Shown in pieces: positions 37,822-49,640 of a stretch of 64,000 nt of DNA. The stretch comes from Lactifluus volemus. Taxonomy: Eukaryota > Basidiomycota > Agaricomycetes > Russulales > Russulaceae. Made by a program: the position numbers and the translations under genes. The DNA lies in the NCBI GenBank assembly GCA_022376515.1, contig WTXI01000003.1, positions 682,001 to 746,000 on the forward strand. The letters run 5' to 3'. Numbering within the stretch: the first letter of the stretch is position 1; every line of letters begins with the position of its first letter. Below the pieces are notes generated by a model that did no database searches, had not been told where the DNA came from, and saw only the letters and a list, made by a program, of their open reading frames with translations.

Positions 37822-38347
37822 GGCGGTCCAGGCAAAGGGCTCTAGACTGCCGTTCGTATGACGCTATTCTTGCCTATCTTATGTACCCTAATCTGCCTAT
37901 CCCCTTGCATTGTTTCTGTCCCACGTCTCTATCTAGCAATACCCCCTTTCTCCGTGCCACGTTTCACGTTTTATTCAAAAGTCTCCGTGTGTGGTGCTCC
38001 CTTGTACTATCTTTGCTTTACCATCGGTATTTTGCGCGCGAATTATGCCAGCGCCCCCCTCCACTGCGGCATATTGTGTACTAGGAAGCACGATTATGGA
38101 CAGCTTTTTTTTTTTTTCTTTTCCTTTTTTCACTCTCCGATATAGCACATGGAAACTAGCCATAATTCTTGTGTTAATGGACACCCCTTCACCGCGCTTC
38201 CCTGACTGATTGCGCGCGTGAACTTCCCATCTGTCAATATGTGAGATGAAAGCCTAGTACGCGACTATCCGAATACCTGGATGCTTCTGATAAACGCGCG
38301 CCAAGACGTGTATGGTTTTTTCCGCGCTTCCCTTTCTTTCTTCTCTG

Positions 38348-39901
38348 TTATGACTCGGACGAGTGGGTCCCCACGGTGAACGTAAACGACCTCATATTAT
38401 CAACAGCGCTAGATTGCACAGGCACACCCTTGTTATCGAGCACCCACACATCGCGCTCTACGTATGTGACGAGCCCGTCGCGCCTTACAAGGATGACCTG
38501 TGCGAGGCGCGTCCCGTAGATGCCATGGGAAACCCCACTGCTTGACTCGAACGGAGGAACGAAAATGGTGTTTTTAAGTTCTGTGCGTTCCCGAGGAGGC
38601 GAGACCGTCGAAAGCGTCGTACTAAAAATATGATTCAAAAGAACGTTTTTTTTTTTTTTTGAGGACCGAACCAAAAAGAGAGACATGGGTCTGGGAAAAG
38701 GGGAGGAAGTTGGAGTTGGGTTTGGGGGGGGGGAAGGCCAATCCGAGAGGGAAAAACAACACAAAACAACGAAACAGTACAAACACAAAGGAGGAAGGAA
38801 GGAACGGGGGTTGTGGAGTTTGTGTCTGCTAATGGGCAGGCACGCGAATGGTATACCACGGCGTGGCGCTGTGGCATAGGAGGAAGAGGAGGAGGCGGCG
38901 GCGGCGGCGAGGAGAGGAAGACCAAACCGCAAAGGGAACAAGAACCCCCGGAGGAAGCGAAGGGCTTGTCACGCACGTCAAAAGTTCGATCAATCGCCCT
39001 GCCAGATGCGACTCCTCTTCCGTTTCAGGGGAAAGACCATCGAGCACGCTTTGCAATCCGGCCCTCCCTTGGACTACTTTGGGCCAGTCTTCACCTCCCT
39101 GTCCGTCCACCCCGTTTGAAATTCCGCCACAGGCGCACTCGGAATCGGTCAGCGAGCGGGAGCGTATGCGTCCACCACCACCGTCATTTGTGATCAACCG
39201 GACGTCGTATGTGAGCAGCTTGTTGTTTGACGCGAGAGATGACTGCGGCTGCGGTTGTGGTTGCGGCTGCGGCTTCATGGGCTCGAACAGGAGTAGATTG
39301 AACCCGGCGTAGGAAGGGGTGTTTTCATCCGTCAGGGCGCGAGTTGTACTGTCGAGGAGGTTCGAATCGTCGCGGGGATCACTCAGGAACGATGCCATGA
39401 GCGTACCCCTGGATGAATCGTAGACCGCGCCAGGTTCGGTTATGTTTGTTCTGTTATAGGTTGTGTGTGAGGGTCAAAGGATTTTATTTTTTTTCACAAA
39501 GCATGGAAGGCGGGTCCGGCGAATGGATGGGACTTTTGGCAACACAAACTTACAAGAGCGCGACGCGTCCGGTGGGACGGCTAACGCCAAGCCAGGTACC
39601 CCCGGCCAGCTCGTCGCGGCCGGAAAGCACACGGCCCCTATCTCTGTCTCCTCCTCCTAAGGCCGCCGGCCCGCCATCATCATTGAGGGCGGACTTGTGT
39701 ACAGCTTCGAATGAATGGAAGTGAGCTGGAAGAGTCGGGCGCGCCAAATATTCGTCGCGATTCGCACACAGAATGCTGTTTTCTCCCCTCCGCGGTTAGC
39801 GGTGTGCGGTCAGGGGGGGAAATTGGCGAGAGGGGGGGGAGGAGGAGCGGGACGTACAGTGCGTACATTGGGTGCGTGATGGACCAAAAGCCGACACACA
39901 T
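38348..39901 (-). CDS. TANGO2/NRDE-family protein
   Basis: Family linked to Golgi and ER organisation and lipid or heme handling; the biochemical role is unsettled. Four exons, 337 residues, all phases agree: 39901-39858, 39775-39554, 39450-38977 and 38621-38348. It starts MCVGFWSITHPMYAL. The family motif NRDEYLARPT spans codons just after intron 1. Then come LSGRDELAGGTWLGVS, GRVALLTNITE, RGTLMASFLSD, GFNLLLFE, a PQPQPQPQ run, ISNGVDGQGGEDWPKV and the C-terminal IYGTRLAQVILVRRDG ... YVERDVWVLD. Intron 3 is unusually long (355 nt) and contains a T15-like run and a GGN-rich repeat on the plus strand. Intact. Confidence 0.88.
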
Positions 39902-42900
39902 TTTCCCTAGCAGGATAGAAGGGAATGGAGGATCACTACTGGGACTGATTGGAATATGATCGGATGATGTTTCCTAATTCCCCAAAGAAGGACAAAGTCG
40001 GGTGCCCCGGCGTAAGAAGTTGGGTTTTCGGAATCGGGAAAGGTCCATGGTTCATCATCATGGGACTGGGACTTGGAAGGAAAAGAAGAAGAGAGGACGA
40101 ACGGTTAGAGGAATCAAAACGACGGCGACCCAGATTTCCTGAATTGCGGTCAATCACTAGACGTAAGAATGAGATATTCTCATCAAACGTATCCGTAAAA
40201 AGGAGAATGTGGGTAACGGAGGGAAGGGGAACTGAACACGTACAGGGGGCAAAGCGGTACGCAGCCCCCCCCCTGCGATCCTTCTTCTTCCGAAATCCGA
40301 TGGAGCGCAGTTTGCATCTCTGGGATCACATGTTCCTATTTTCGTGTAATGAATTGTACGACACCACTTTGCCGACATGTCCCGAGTCCGAGTCCGTCCC
40401 TTACTTCTAGTATTCCTGTGAATCCAATACAATCGCGTACAAAGTTGAGCAAAAATTTATTGCACTGAGTTTTCCCATTCTACTAGTAATTACTTCCGTA
40501 GCAGGATATTCCCCATCACGATTCGCACCACTTTGCCCCACTGGCATCATGTTGCTGATGCGTGATTAGCGTATCAAAAAAAAAAGTGTGTAAGCGTGAA
40601 CTTGAACCTCTCCACTCCATCGATACTATAGTACGCAAGACGGCGACTGTAACGTGTCAGTGATCTCAACGCCGCCATTCCAAAAATCTGCCTCTGAAAA
40701 ATGTATATGTTTTTAAAGCGATTTGTGGCGTTCGTCTTTGCATCGACGATTCCCGCCAACCGACTTTGTACGGCTCATATCCGTTCACTGTCATAAACAT
40801 CTCGCTTTAGTATCTGCCAGGTGGCGTTCCTGCCGAGATCGTAGTATGCTGATCCTTGCTGTTGCTTTGCTTCACATCCATCACGCTGACCTCGGGTAAG
40901 AATGCCATCGTACTGCTTTGTAAGGCATCAACCCGGGGCCAACACTCTCCGGTGCGTATCGTCGGGCTTAAATGTCCTGCATGACTACAGGCTTTAAACT
41001 TGAACGTTTGAACCAACGAGCGGGTGTCATATCTGATTACTATATGTCCCGGCGCCACAACGCTAGCAAGTCAACTCTGTCATTCGCCGGTCCCTCGATT
41101 TATGCGTCGGCAAATATCTAGGTTCTCAGCTCGATCTTGGTCAGGGCGGCACCACCCACAGTAATCGGCAATCGTACAGAGAGATGTGGCGTTGTGAATC
41201 TGCATCAAGATTTTTTTTTTCGCATGTGACTAGTAGTCGGCTTGTGGGGTGAGTGTTCCATTTCTACCGGTCCCTGAAAAACTATTTCTCAGCGTTCAGT
41301 GGTCGTGATTGAATCCGCTGAGACCGTCGCTCGCTTCTTGACTTGCTTTCCCTGATCAAAACAAAATCGAGTAATTGCGAGGTTTGCAATTGCCATCATG
41401 TCGGGGTGCGAAGTCACCACCGAGGCTGTAACAGAGACCGATCCGCGTTGACTTAAACATTAAGTAATTCCCTACCCCGCGGCAAACAAAACATTTCGTT
41501 TCCCAGGGACAGTGTTAGATTTTTGACTGTAGACAGTTACGCACATTCTTATTCCGTTCATGTTGTCGAAATGTAGTACTCAAGTCCACGTGGGGTCCAT
41601 TTCCCGAGTTCCGGCATCACTGCTAATCGTGGAAGCTAACCTGTCGAAAGGTTTTCAACCCACACCCTGCCAATCGGCGGAGGAGAGTCTGATGTCCATC
41701 TGCCAGACCGCCGTCGCATAGCAAGTCAAACAAACTTGAACATCGTCTCTGACGGGTCTATTGACATCGTTGTCTTGCTCCACCTCCCTGTGCATGATAT
41801 CGTATCAAGAAAACTTTGCCAATGGCGCTACTAGAAACAGAATTACGGTTGCGTTGCGGAACGAAAGCCGTTTCTGCACTTTTGACGGACTACATCATGA
41901 TGTTTGAGTAATCACGACCCTATTTTTGTCTTACCGTAACTGGCACCGGGATCTGTTCTTGCAGTGCCTGATGTACGGATATTCTACCGGAGGCCCAGAA
42001 ACCTTTTTTTTAATTCCGCCAGGATTTTTCAAAGCTAACCATAACTCCCAGTTTTAGCCCTGGAGACAACGTAAAGTACCATACTCACTTTTGGTTATGT
42101 TGTTGTTATTCTCAAAGCCGCCGCCTGTTCTCGTGATAGGTGCTGTGTGAACCACACCCTAATTGTGGTTGGTCGTGGGAAAAAGTTCTATGTTGATCGA
42201 GTTGAACTCCTTTGCCTCGAAATGTCCTGGGCCGCTTTGCTCAAACTGAAGCCGTAAACCTTTGACAGGTACAGCGGAATGCCGGTAACTCGGAAATCAC
42301 ACAGAATGTCTCATAGAGAAAAAAGGCGCCTCACGGTGGTTTGAACCTCCGGAGGTTAGTGGCTGGAAAACTGACCCTTCTCAGGTTCAGTGCTGTTCCG
42401 ACGACGCCGAGGTAACGTGTTTTTATCACGTGACATACTAAAATCACAACTGGCCCTGGTTTACAATAGTTTTTTTGAGGTTGCAGCTTCAGGGTCAAGC
42501 AGCTCACATGGTCAGGAGTTATTGTTAGGTGCGCGTGTATACAATAGTTGGACCCGTCATTACTTATTATTGTGTTAATGCCACGTGTTTGTTTCCCCCA
42601 TACCATGGCGTCAAACTCAAAATAATATCTTGGCGCCGATTTTTGATGTCTGTGGCAGCATCCCCGTCAACTTTCGTCTTATCCGTTTGAACAGTTTCTT
42701 CTTAAGGGTGTCATTGTGTCAAACTAGGCTACTACCCGCGATTCAGGTCCCGTGCTAACCTTGAAGCACCTTCAAGTTATCACGTTCTTTAGTCAGAGAC
42801 TGATCCCTAGGCTGGGCCTTATTCCCAATTGAATGAATGAATGAATGACCGAAGTCGAGCGTTCCTGACCACTTCCTGCAAAGGTTTTCCCTCCGTGGCG

Positions 42901-44519
42901 TGCTGTATTCCCTCCCTCCCACGCAAGTTAACTCTGCCCTGACAAGGCACAAGGCGTTTGTTCCCTACTGAGAACAAGGCACGGCTACCTGCTGTCGGGC
43001 TCAACTTTGGAGAGAACGATTTGATAAATCCGTAGCTTTTGATGCGTCGTAAGTTATCATCCTCAAAAAAAATTTAACGGTAATACAGTACGATCCCGTA
43101 AAGATTCCAATCTATCCCTTCGATAGACTTCTGCGGCGTCCCCTTGAATCGCCGTCTTCATTCATGCCGCGTTCGTTATCACAGCCGATTGGACCGACAA
43201 AAACCCTTGCGCGGTCGCGTGGACCCCCACATCGAGGCTCTGACCAGGGATAAGTGATATTTGTAGGTGGCTTGTTCATTATTCCTCGATAAGTTAGACT
43301 GACTACTGCTCACCGGGAGGGTTTCTGATTTGGTGCTATCGCACCCCCTTTTCTTTGGGCAGCTGCCCCTCCCATTGCTGATTCATTCAGGTCATCTGTC
43401 ATTCTTTGGTATGCGTGGAACGGTGGAACCGATCTGTGCCCGGTAGCCACTCCCGATTGCAGCCTTAATTTGAGGGCAGCCTAAGATAACACGGCACCGA
43501 GTGTGATTGTAAGTTCCTTACACTGTCATCCCTGGTTTCATCTGTCACTCGCCATTTCTGCAGCCCGTGTTTGGAATTGAAATGAATACTTTGTAGATGA
43601 CGCGGTGATACCTCGAGCGGCTGTCGCACTTCAAATTCAGGGGAAATGGAGGACGTGTGTACCTGATGCGCTTGGATCGGATTATCGCTCGAACCTTGAG
43701 GCAAAACCTTGCGGCTAACGCAATAGATCTCACCGAGGGTGTCGTACAGTGACGTGCGCCCAGGAACTAGTTGGATCGCCTCCACAAAACTTTGACTTGT
43801 AAGGTACTAATGAGCGGGGAAATTAGGTCTGAAAAAGCGACAAGGTCGCTGCTTCCAGTGTGTCATGCATCAGACCGTATTCTACCAACCTCCGAGGTGG
43901 TCAATATGTCGATACTATGAGCCCCATACGAATAGGCTCACGTATATCTCGTTACAAACCTCGAAACGGGAGAAAAGATGCTCCATACATAAACCTCCTT
44001 GCGGCATGCCCCTCGGCCCACATGACCGGCAGGACAAAGGGGTTTGGTCTATACTTGGAAAATTCCCGTTAGTGTGACATAGAAGGGAGGTTATGGTAGG
44101 ATAAAGTACTAAGCAAGGTTATTTTTCTCGGAGCTCAGAGTCGCAGGCCGAATGTGGGCCTGAAGCCGGAGTGATTACGTCTTGGGACATGGAAACGAAG
44201 TTGCCCCCCAAGGTAGGGAGAAGCACCAGTACTAAAAGACGGGAAGGAAAATTGACGGATTAGCTCGTTACCTGGGGAACCAAAATGTCTACGGTAGCGA
44301 ACAAGTCGTGTGTACCGTGTGCTTGCACCGGGAACCGATGCCAAGTCCTGCATGACTTCCGCATCGACAACGGCTGAGATTGTGACCCTACGAACCCAGA
44401 GACAGTACCGGTGTCGCGGGTGTCCAGATCGTGACTGTAAAGAACCGTCGCGGGTGGTTGAAACAGGTTGTCCAACTACCCCATTTTTCGCTTGGAATAC
44501 ACGGTTTACAAGCAATGTG
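39902..44519. other. 4.6 kb without a supportable gene
   Basis: Only short frames. A (GAAT)4 microsatellite lies at 42831-42848. Around 42330-42360 a B-box-like GGTTCAAACC occurs on the minus strand but no tRNA folds there. The left end probably holds the TANGO2 promoter. Confidence 0.4.
42831..42848. repeat. (GAAT)4 microsatellite
   Basis: Four and a half GAAT units in a gene-free interval. Confidence 0.8.
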
Positions 44520-44638
44520 ATCCTGTCCTACAGTGATGTGACGCATCTTCCGCCCATGGTTGTTCCGATTGAATGCAATGCCCAAGCTCGAGGAGGCACT
44601 TGTCGATAAACACCACACCCAGATTTGAGAGACAAGGC
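44520..44638 (+). pseudogene. truncated copy of the ORC6 5' end
   Basis: This stretch aligns with 44989-45117, the region immediately upstream of and including the first codons of the ORC6-like gene. Shared blocks include ATCCTGTCC, CAGTGA, CATGGTTGTTC, CAAGCTCGAGGA, GCACTT, CGATAAAC, CACACCCAGAT and GAGAGACAAGGC. It keeps an ATG (MPKLEEALVDK) but a small deletion shifts it into a stop (HHTQI-stop), and nothing after GACAAGGC matches. It is a partial tandem duplication about 470 bp upstream, non-coding as it stands. Confidence 0.75.
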
Positions 44639-45052
44639 ATTGATGCTACTGCACCTGACACACAACCTCCGATTTGGAGCCTCGTACATGTTACTCATAG
44701 AGATTCTCATTACTTCTAGGCTGTCAAGGGTTTCTCTGAGCAACATGTTTAGAATACTCCAGTGGGAGGTTGTGTGGTCAGTTGTGAATCACCAGGTCTC
44801 AAGCAGAATGTCATCGCGGGAGAGCAGTAGATGGTGGCCGGTGTGATGAGTTTTGGATGTTAATAATAACATACCAGAGAGAGACACTGTGTCGCCGAAA
44901 GCTAGAATAATGCGATTCAGACAAGGAGTATTGGAAGGAAAAAAGTTGCAGACGAGAAGGATAAAAGTTTACCACTTTTGATTATACAATCCTGTCCCAC
45001 AGTGACGCGACGCGTCCGAGTCTCGCGCTCATGGTTGTTCTAATTGAACATA

Positions 45053-46585
45053 ATGACCAAGCTCGAGGACGCACTTATCGATAAACTCACATCACACCCA
45101 GATGTGAGAGACAAGGCGCGCGCGCTTCTACGTGCTGTACACTCTAGAACTGGCCCTGGAACGGGCTATGACATCGGCGAAGGTAAGACGGGTATACCCG
45201 CCATCTGCGCGTTCATCGCGTCCAAGAGGTTCGCCTCCTTCCTCTACGCGTTCTTTAATCTCTCAATCCTTCTCATCGCTGACAATATGCGTCAGTGCTG
45301 GTTACGCGGATATCACCGAAGATATCGCACAGAAGGCGTCTTGTCTTGCACCCAAGACATTTGCGAGCACGTTTCGGACAGTCAAAACCGCGCTCAACGC
45401 CCCGAGGACGCAGAGTAGTAGTTCCCCAAGTAAATCTGTGGATGAGAATGGCCCGACCACCTATGCTAAACTCATCAGCGAATACAAGATAGGACAGCCT
45501 CTCCGTGTGGAATCTTGGATGAAGGACGCTCAGGCGGCGCTGTTCGCGCTCCCTCAATTTCAGAAGAGATTCTCATCGCGCATTACTGAATCTGGGGCAG
45601 AAGTACGAATAGCAGTGTTCGTGTGGGTGTGCAAAGCGATCAAGGTATGTAAACGTGGTTGCCGCATTTCTCCGCTAAGCATCAAAAAAAAAAAAACCTA
45701 TAGCTCTCCAGTGTGCGGAACAATTATATCAGCCTAGTCGACAAGTTCGGAGTGTCACTCAAGATCTTCACCAGCCTGATTGGGATGATGGAAGACGAAT
45801 GCGTGGATCTAAGAGAGACCATTGGCCTCGCGATCAAGGAGATGCGCAAGAAGAAAGCCGAGGGCAAGACAACATCGAAAACGCCAACGTCAACGCCCTC
45901 GCAGTCGCGATCTGCATCACCAACAAAGTCAGCCCTACGCAACGCAAGCCTGACCCCATCCCTCACAAGCAGTCTGAAACGCAAAGTCTCCTTCTCCTTC
46001 TCCGACGTGACCGCCTCGGAAGACGACGACGCTCCTCCTGAGACTCCGTCGAAGCGGCCGTGCAGGACGTCGACGAGAACCTCCTCCACCTCGGCGAATA
46101 TTCGCGAGTTGCCCGTGCGTAAGGCGGCCTCAACCTCATCGTCGGAAGATGATATCAAGAAGATGTCAGATGATGATCTCTCATCATCGCCACCACCACC
46201 ACGACTCAACATCGCGTCCGAACCGATCGCGGGGCCATCAACGCCACGGCGGCGGCGCAACACGCCCAAGAAGACTTTCCCTACACATGCGTACCGAACG
46301 CCTCCCTCTGCCCGCCGCATTCAGGCGCTTTCCCTCCTCTCCGATGACGACGATGAGGAGATGATTGAGGAGGCTACGATGATCATCGCCGATGCCGACA
46401 AGGAAGAGGAGGAGGATCTGTTACCTCTTTCGCGTCGGTTTTGCCCCGTGTTCCTCGATCGAGTGCAGTGGGCACACCGCGCGCCGAGGCTGGCTCGGGA
46501 TCGTGTCGACGCAGAGAAGCGGACGAAGGTTTTAGTGGAACGTTGGGGTTACCCTTTCGAGGCCCTGCGGCAGGCAATACAATAG
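45053..46585 (+). CDS. ORC6: probable origin recognition complex subunit 6
   Basis: Probable nuclear DNA-replication initiation factor. Three exons: 45053-45228, 45296-45644 and 45704-46585 (about 468 residues), phases consistent. The N-terminal helical region contains GTGYDIGEGKTGIPAICAFI and EDIAQKASCLAPKTF. A second helical block has WMKDAQAALFALPQF and VRIAVFVWVCKAIK. After intron 2 (which contains an A13 run before its acceptor) follow NNYISLVDKFGVSLKIF and a long Ser/Thr/Pro and Lys/Arg-rich tail with acidic clusters (SDDDDEEMIEEA), ending WGYPFEALRQAIQ. The two cyclin-like helical repeats fit fungal Orc6; the tail is unusually long. The name rests on remembered family patterns. Confidence 0.6.
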
Positions 46586-46913
46586 CAGCAGGCACGCTCT
46601 GTAGGATTCCCAAGATCTTTTTTTGATCGCCACCAACTTTCGGATGTAAAACATTTCTGGCCATTTTTCGGATAGAGTTAGAGTAAAAGAAGAAAAAAAT
46701 AGTCCATTCGGCAACCAAAGGTCGAATGTTAATTTTTTTTTTAAATCCAAGCTTGTAAAGAGACCCCCTACCACTTTTTTCGAAAAAAGTATTCGTACAA
46801 ACGCAAGGGAACCAGAGTACATAACTAACTAAAATCATTGGGATGGAAGCAGAGCGATCTCGCTAGGGACTCTCTCAGAGTCCTTTAAGTTCGTTTCAGA
46901 GAGAAAACACGTT
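46586..46913. other. convergent intergenic spacer
   Basis: Between the stops of ORC6 (+) and the proline-rich gene (-). A/T-rich with short A and T runs, suitable for two 3' ends. No gene. Confidence 0.5.
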
Positions 46914-47992
46914 TCATGAGTGCATTTTCCCACTGCGCCACTTAACGTGAGAGGATCTTCTTGATCCATGAGAACAAACCGCTCGACTGGCGTTCCTTTT
47001 GGTCACCGCGCCCCCCCAGGCAGCTGTGTCCTTGGCTTGATATTGGGGCGGAGGCGATGGTTGATCCACCTGAACGTGTACGACCTCATACCGTGGGAGG
47101 TCACACAGGACCGCCTGCCATGCGATCTTAGGAACTCGCACGAGGTGTTCAGATCCTGTCACGAGCAACTTGATACGATCGCGATCGACATCGCGCAGTT
47201 CAGGCCACAAGTCCTGTATGATATCGATGGCCTCCTACAAAAAAAAAAGGTCGTGTCAGATGGAACTGAACATGAATTTGAAAGGAGGGAAGAGATTTGA
47301 GGGCATACGTCGTAAGTTTTGGCAGCAGGTGCGTATGCCATATTCTTGTTATAGTGGAACGTCAGGATGTCGACGGGACACTTGACGACCGAAGGCGGCC
47401 ACATAACGGGTGGGGGGAAAAGCGGAGGGCTCATACAGGGCATCGGAGGTGGAGGCAGCGGAGCCAGTGGCGGTGGCGGTGGCGGGTGCATGATGATTGG
47501 CGAGTTATAACTCGGCTGTCCGAGTCCGCCGTGTCTGATCGGGGAGGGTGTTCTTGACTTGCGCCAGTAATAAGGGACGTGCATGTCTGCCAGTGGATAG
47601 ATAGGGCTGAAGCTGCGACTGCGACTGCGGCTGATACTTCGACTCGGACTGCGACTGGTACTGAAGGGCGTTCCGGATATTGGATCGTAACAACACCGCA
47701 AATCTTGTATGGGAGGAGGAGGGCTGCGGCTGAGACTACGACCACGTTCTCTCGATTCTTCGACCATAACGAACGGCGGAGGAGGGCGTGACATTATCGG
47801 AGGAGGCGTGTTGACATCATTCACGGTAGAGGGAGTAATGTCACTGTCACTAAAACTATCGGAGAAGAAGGGTATGGGAGGTGGTGGGCCCGAGGGGAAC
47901 TCATTCATGATGGAAGGTGGAAGAGTTTCATTAGGACCATCGGAGAAGGGTATGGGAGGTGGTGGGACAAATTCATTATCGGGAGAACTCAT
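46914..47992 (-). CDS. proline-rich protein with paralogous C-terminal domain (copy A)
   Basis: Two exons, 47992-47309 and 47234-46914 (334 residues), phase 0. The first 200 residues are low complexity: PPPPIPF repeats, an SRSPSRSISRSRSRSFS arginine-serine tract and PPPPPPLAPLPPPP. The C-terminal part has LTFHYNKNMAYAPAAKTYD, then (after the intron) EAIDIIQDLWPELRDVDRDR, IKLLVTG, AWQAVLCDLPRYEVVHV. The same domain, with the intron at the same codon, occurs in the gene at 49018-49571. I do not recognise the family. The acceptor is preceded by a T10 tract. No frame errors. Confidence 0.7.
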
Positions 47993-49017
47993 GGCTGGAT
48001 GGACGAGAGTTGAAGGAAATGGGCGTAAAGATAGGACCTCGCTCTTGGGTTAGTCGCTCTAAATATGCACTAGCAGGCGCTTATCGTAACACCGATAAGG
48101 CGACAACTGGGGGCGAGGCACTTTTATCTCTTTTACACAGACAACAAACAAGATAGCCTACAATAATTTGTGACGTGCCAACGAGCCCGTATATTTTACA
48201 CACACTGCCACTGATTGCGCCGGTTCACACTGCTGGTTGCCGGTCCATAGCTGGATAGCAGGGGCGATGTTTCATCATATCGATACCCCAAAAAAATCAA
48301 TGATCGCCAGTCAGTCAGGGACAACAACTCCGAGCCTGTCCAACCGGGCCTAGGCCCCCGTCCAATGAGCTGTCATGATGATGTTGCACAAAGCAAGCTT
48401 GACTTCTCGAAGTCCTAGTTATTATCGTTACAGTAGGTATTTGGGCACTAGTTGCGCGAGGTGCAGTGGCTTGGGGTCGCGGCACAATGATACCGTATTG
48501 CTGTGCCATTACGTACATCTCAAGAGATCGCAAAGGACCATAATGTGCAGACGATTTCCCTCCAACTAGCAACTGGGCACAATGAAGCCAGTGGTACTGT
48601 TTGTGCCCAGGCACTTCCAGTTGCTACCCCCTTACCCCACCCCCGCATTCCACCTGGAAGCATGAGGTGCTACGTCTCTGGCACGTCATCAGACCATCAT
48701 CAATTTAAAGAAGAACGGTGGTTCGAGTCAGGACTGGGCAGAAATTTCACCATAATAAACCCTGATGGTTGTTATAAATGGTGGAGGTGTACCATGTGAC
48801 AACCAGTTACGGATATGGATAAATGTCCTCATGGTCAGACAACTATGACTAAATAATAACAACTTCGCGCCAATACTGCACTAGTACTGTACACACATCA
48901 TCGATCAATCAATCACATACTGTACCGCCCGGCGGCGCAAGGGTCAAGCCCCTGCAAACTCTACTGCTGAGGTCCGTCCGACTCGACTACTGGTAACAAT
49001 TCTACGCACAAGACAAT
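47993..49017. other. spacer between the two paralogues
   Basis: Contains the presumed promoter of copy A and the 3' region of copy B. No gene supported. Confidence 0.45.
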
Positions 49018-49571
49018 TCAGTTCTTCAAAGAACAAAAGCTGATCATCCGGCTCATACGATTCCTACCAACTTCAGGTTTGGGTTCATCTTTCTGTAGGT
49101 ACCGCTCCTCCTTCTCCTGTAAGATTGTGTTTGAGGCCAGATAGGGATATTCCGGCAGCTCAGCGTCTGCCTCGAATCCCTCTATATCCCGAATTCTCAC
49201 GTCAACTACGTGGTATGGGGGGAGCCGTCGTACGACTAGTTGCCATGCCGCCGGGGTAATGCAGGCTATGCTCGACTTTCCTGTTGTATGGAAGGTGATA
49301 CGATCACGCCGGATGCCTCGCAGTTCCGGATAGGCGTGCTTCGCCAGGTCAATGGCCTCCTTCACAATAGAAATCTCTCCCCATCAACTCATAAAAATTT
49401 TAGGGAGAAAAAAAAGGTACAGACATCATGAGTTTTTGCTGCAGGTACCCATGCACTATTGTCGTTGAAGCGATAAGTCAATGCTTCTGGGAATTCCTCT
49501 TTTGTTGGGCTGGACGTTGCGACGGCGGAGGATGAGGCCACTGACTGGCGGGATCCGAAGAGAAACTTCAT
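49018..49571 (-). CDS. small paralogue of the same domain (copy B)
   Basis: Two exons, 49571-49425 and 49359-49018 (162 residues), phase 0. Starts MKFLFGSRQSVASSSAVAT. The domain reads ALTYRFNDNSAWVPAAKTHD / EAIDLAKHAYPELRGIRRDR, ITFHTTGKSS, AWQLVVRRLPPYHVVDVRIRD. It matches copy A at AAKT-x-D/EAID, PELR, RDRI, AWQ-x-V, LP-x-Y-x-VV. It lacks the proline- and RS-rich N terminus of copy A and instead ends in a charged tail (QEKEERYLQKDEPKPEV). The chosen ATG sits about 60 bp after a TATA box; an in-frame ATG at 49616 would leave almost no leader. Confidence 0.7.
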
Positions 49572-49633
49572 AACCACAACTAGAGAAAGCGGGTGGAAGT
49601 TTTGGACAAACACCAAAGATGAGGGTACAAAAG

Positions 49634-49640
49634 ATTTATA
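49634..49640 (-). promoter_or_regulatory. TATA box (TATAAAT)
   Basis: Minus-strand TATAAAT lies 63 bp upstream of the ATG at 49571 and supports that start. Confidence 0.5.

Noticed and set aside
42300..42420. tRNA-like B-box (GGTTCAAACC) on the minus strand followed by a T-run
   Set aside because: No acceptor, D or anticodon stem can be formed around it; the arms flanking the motif do not pair.
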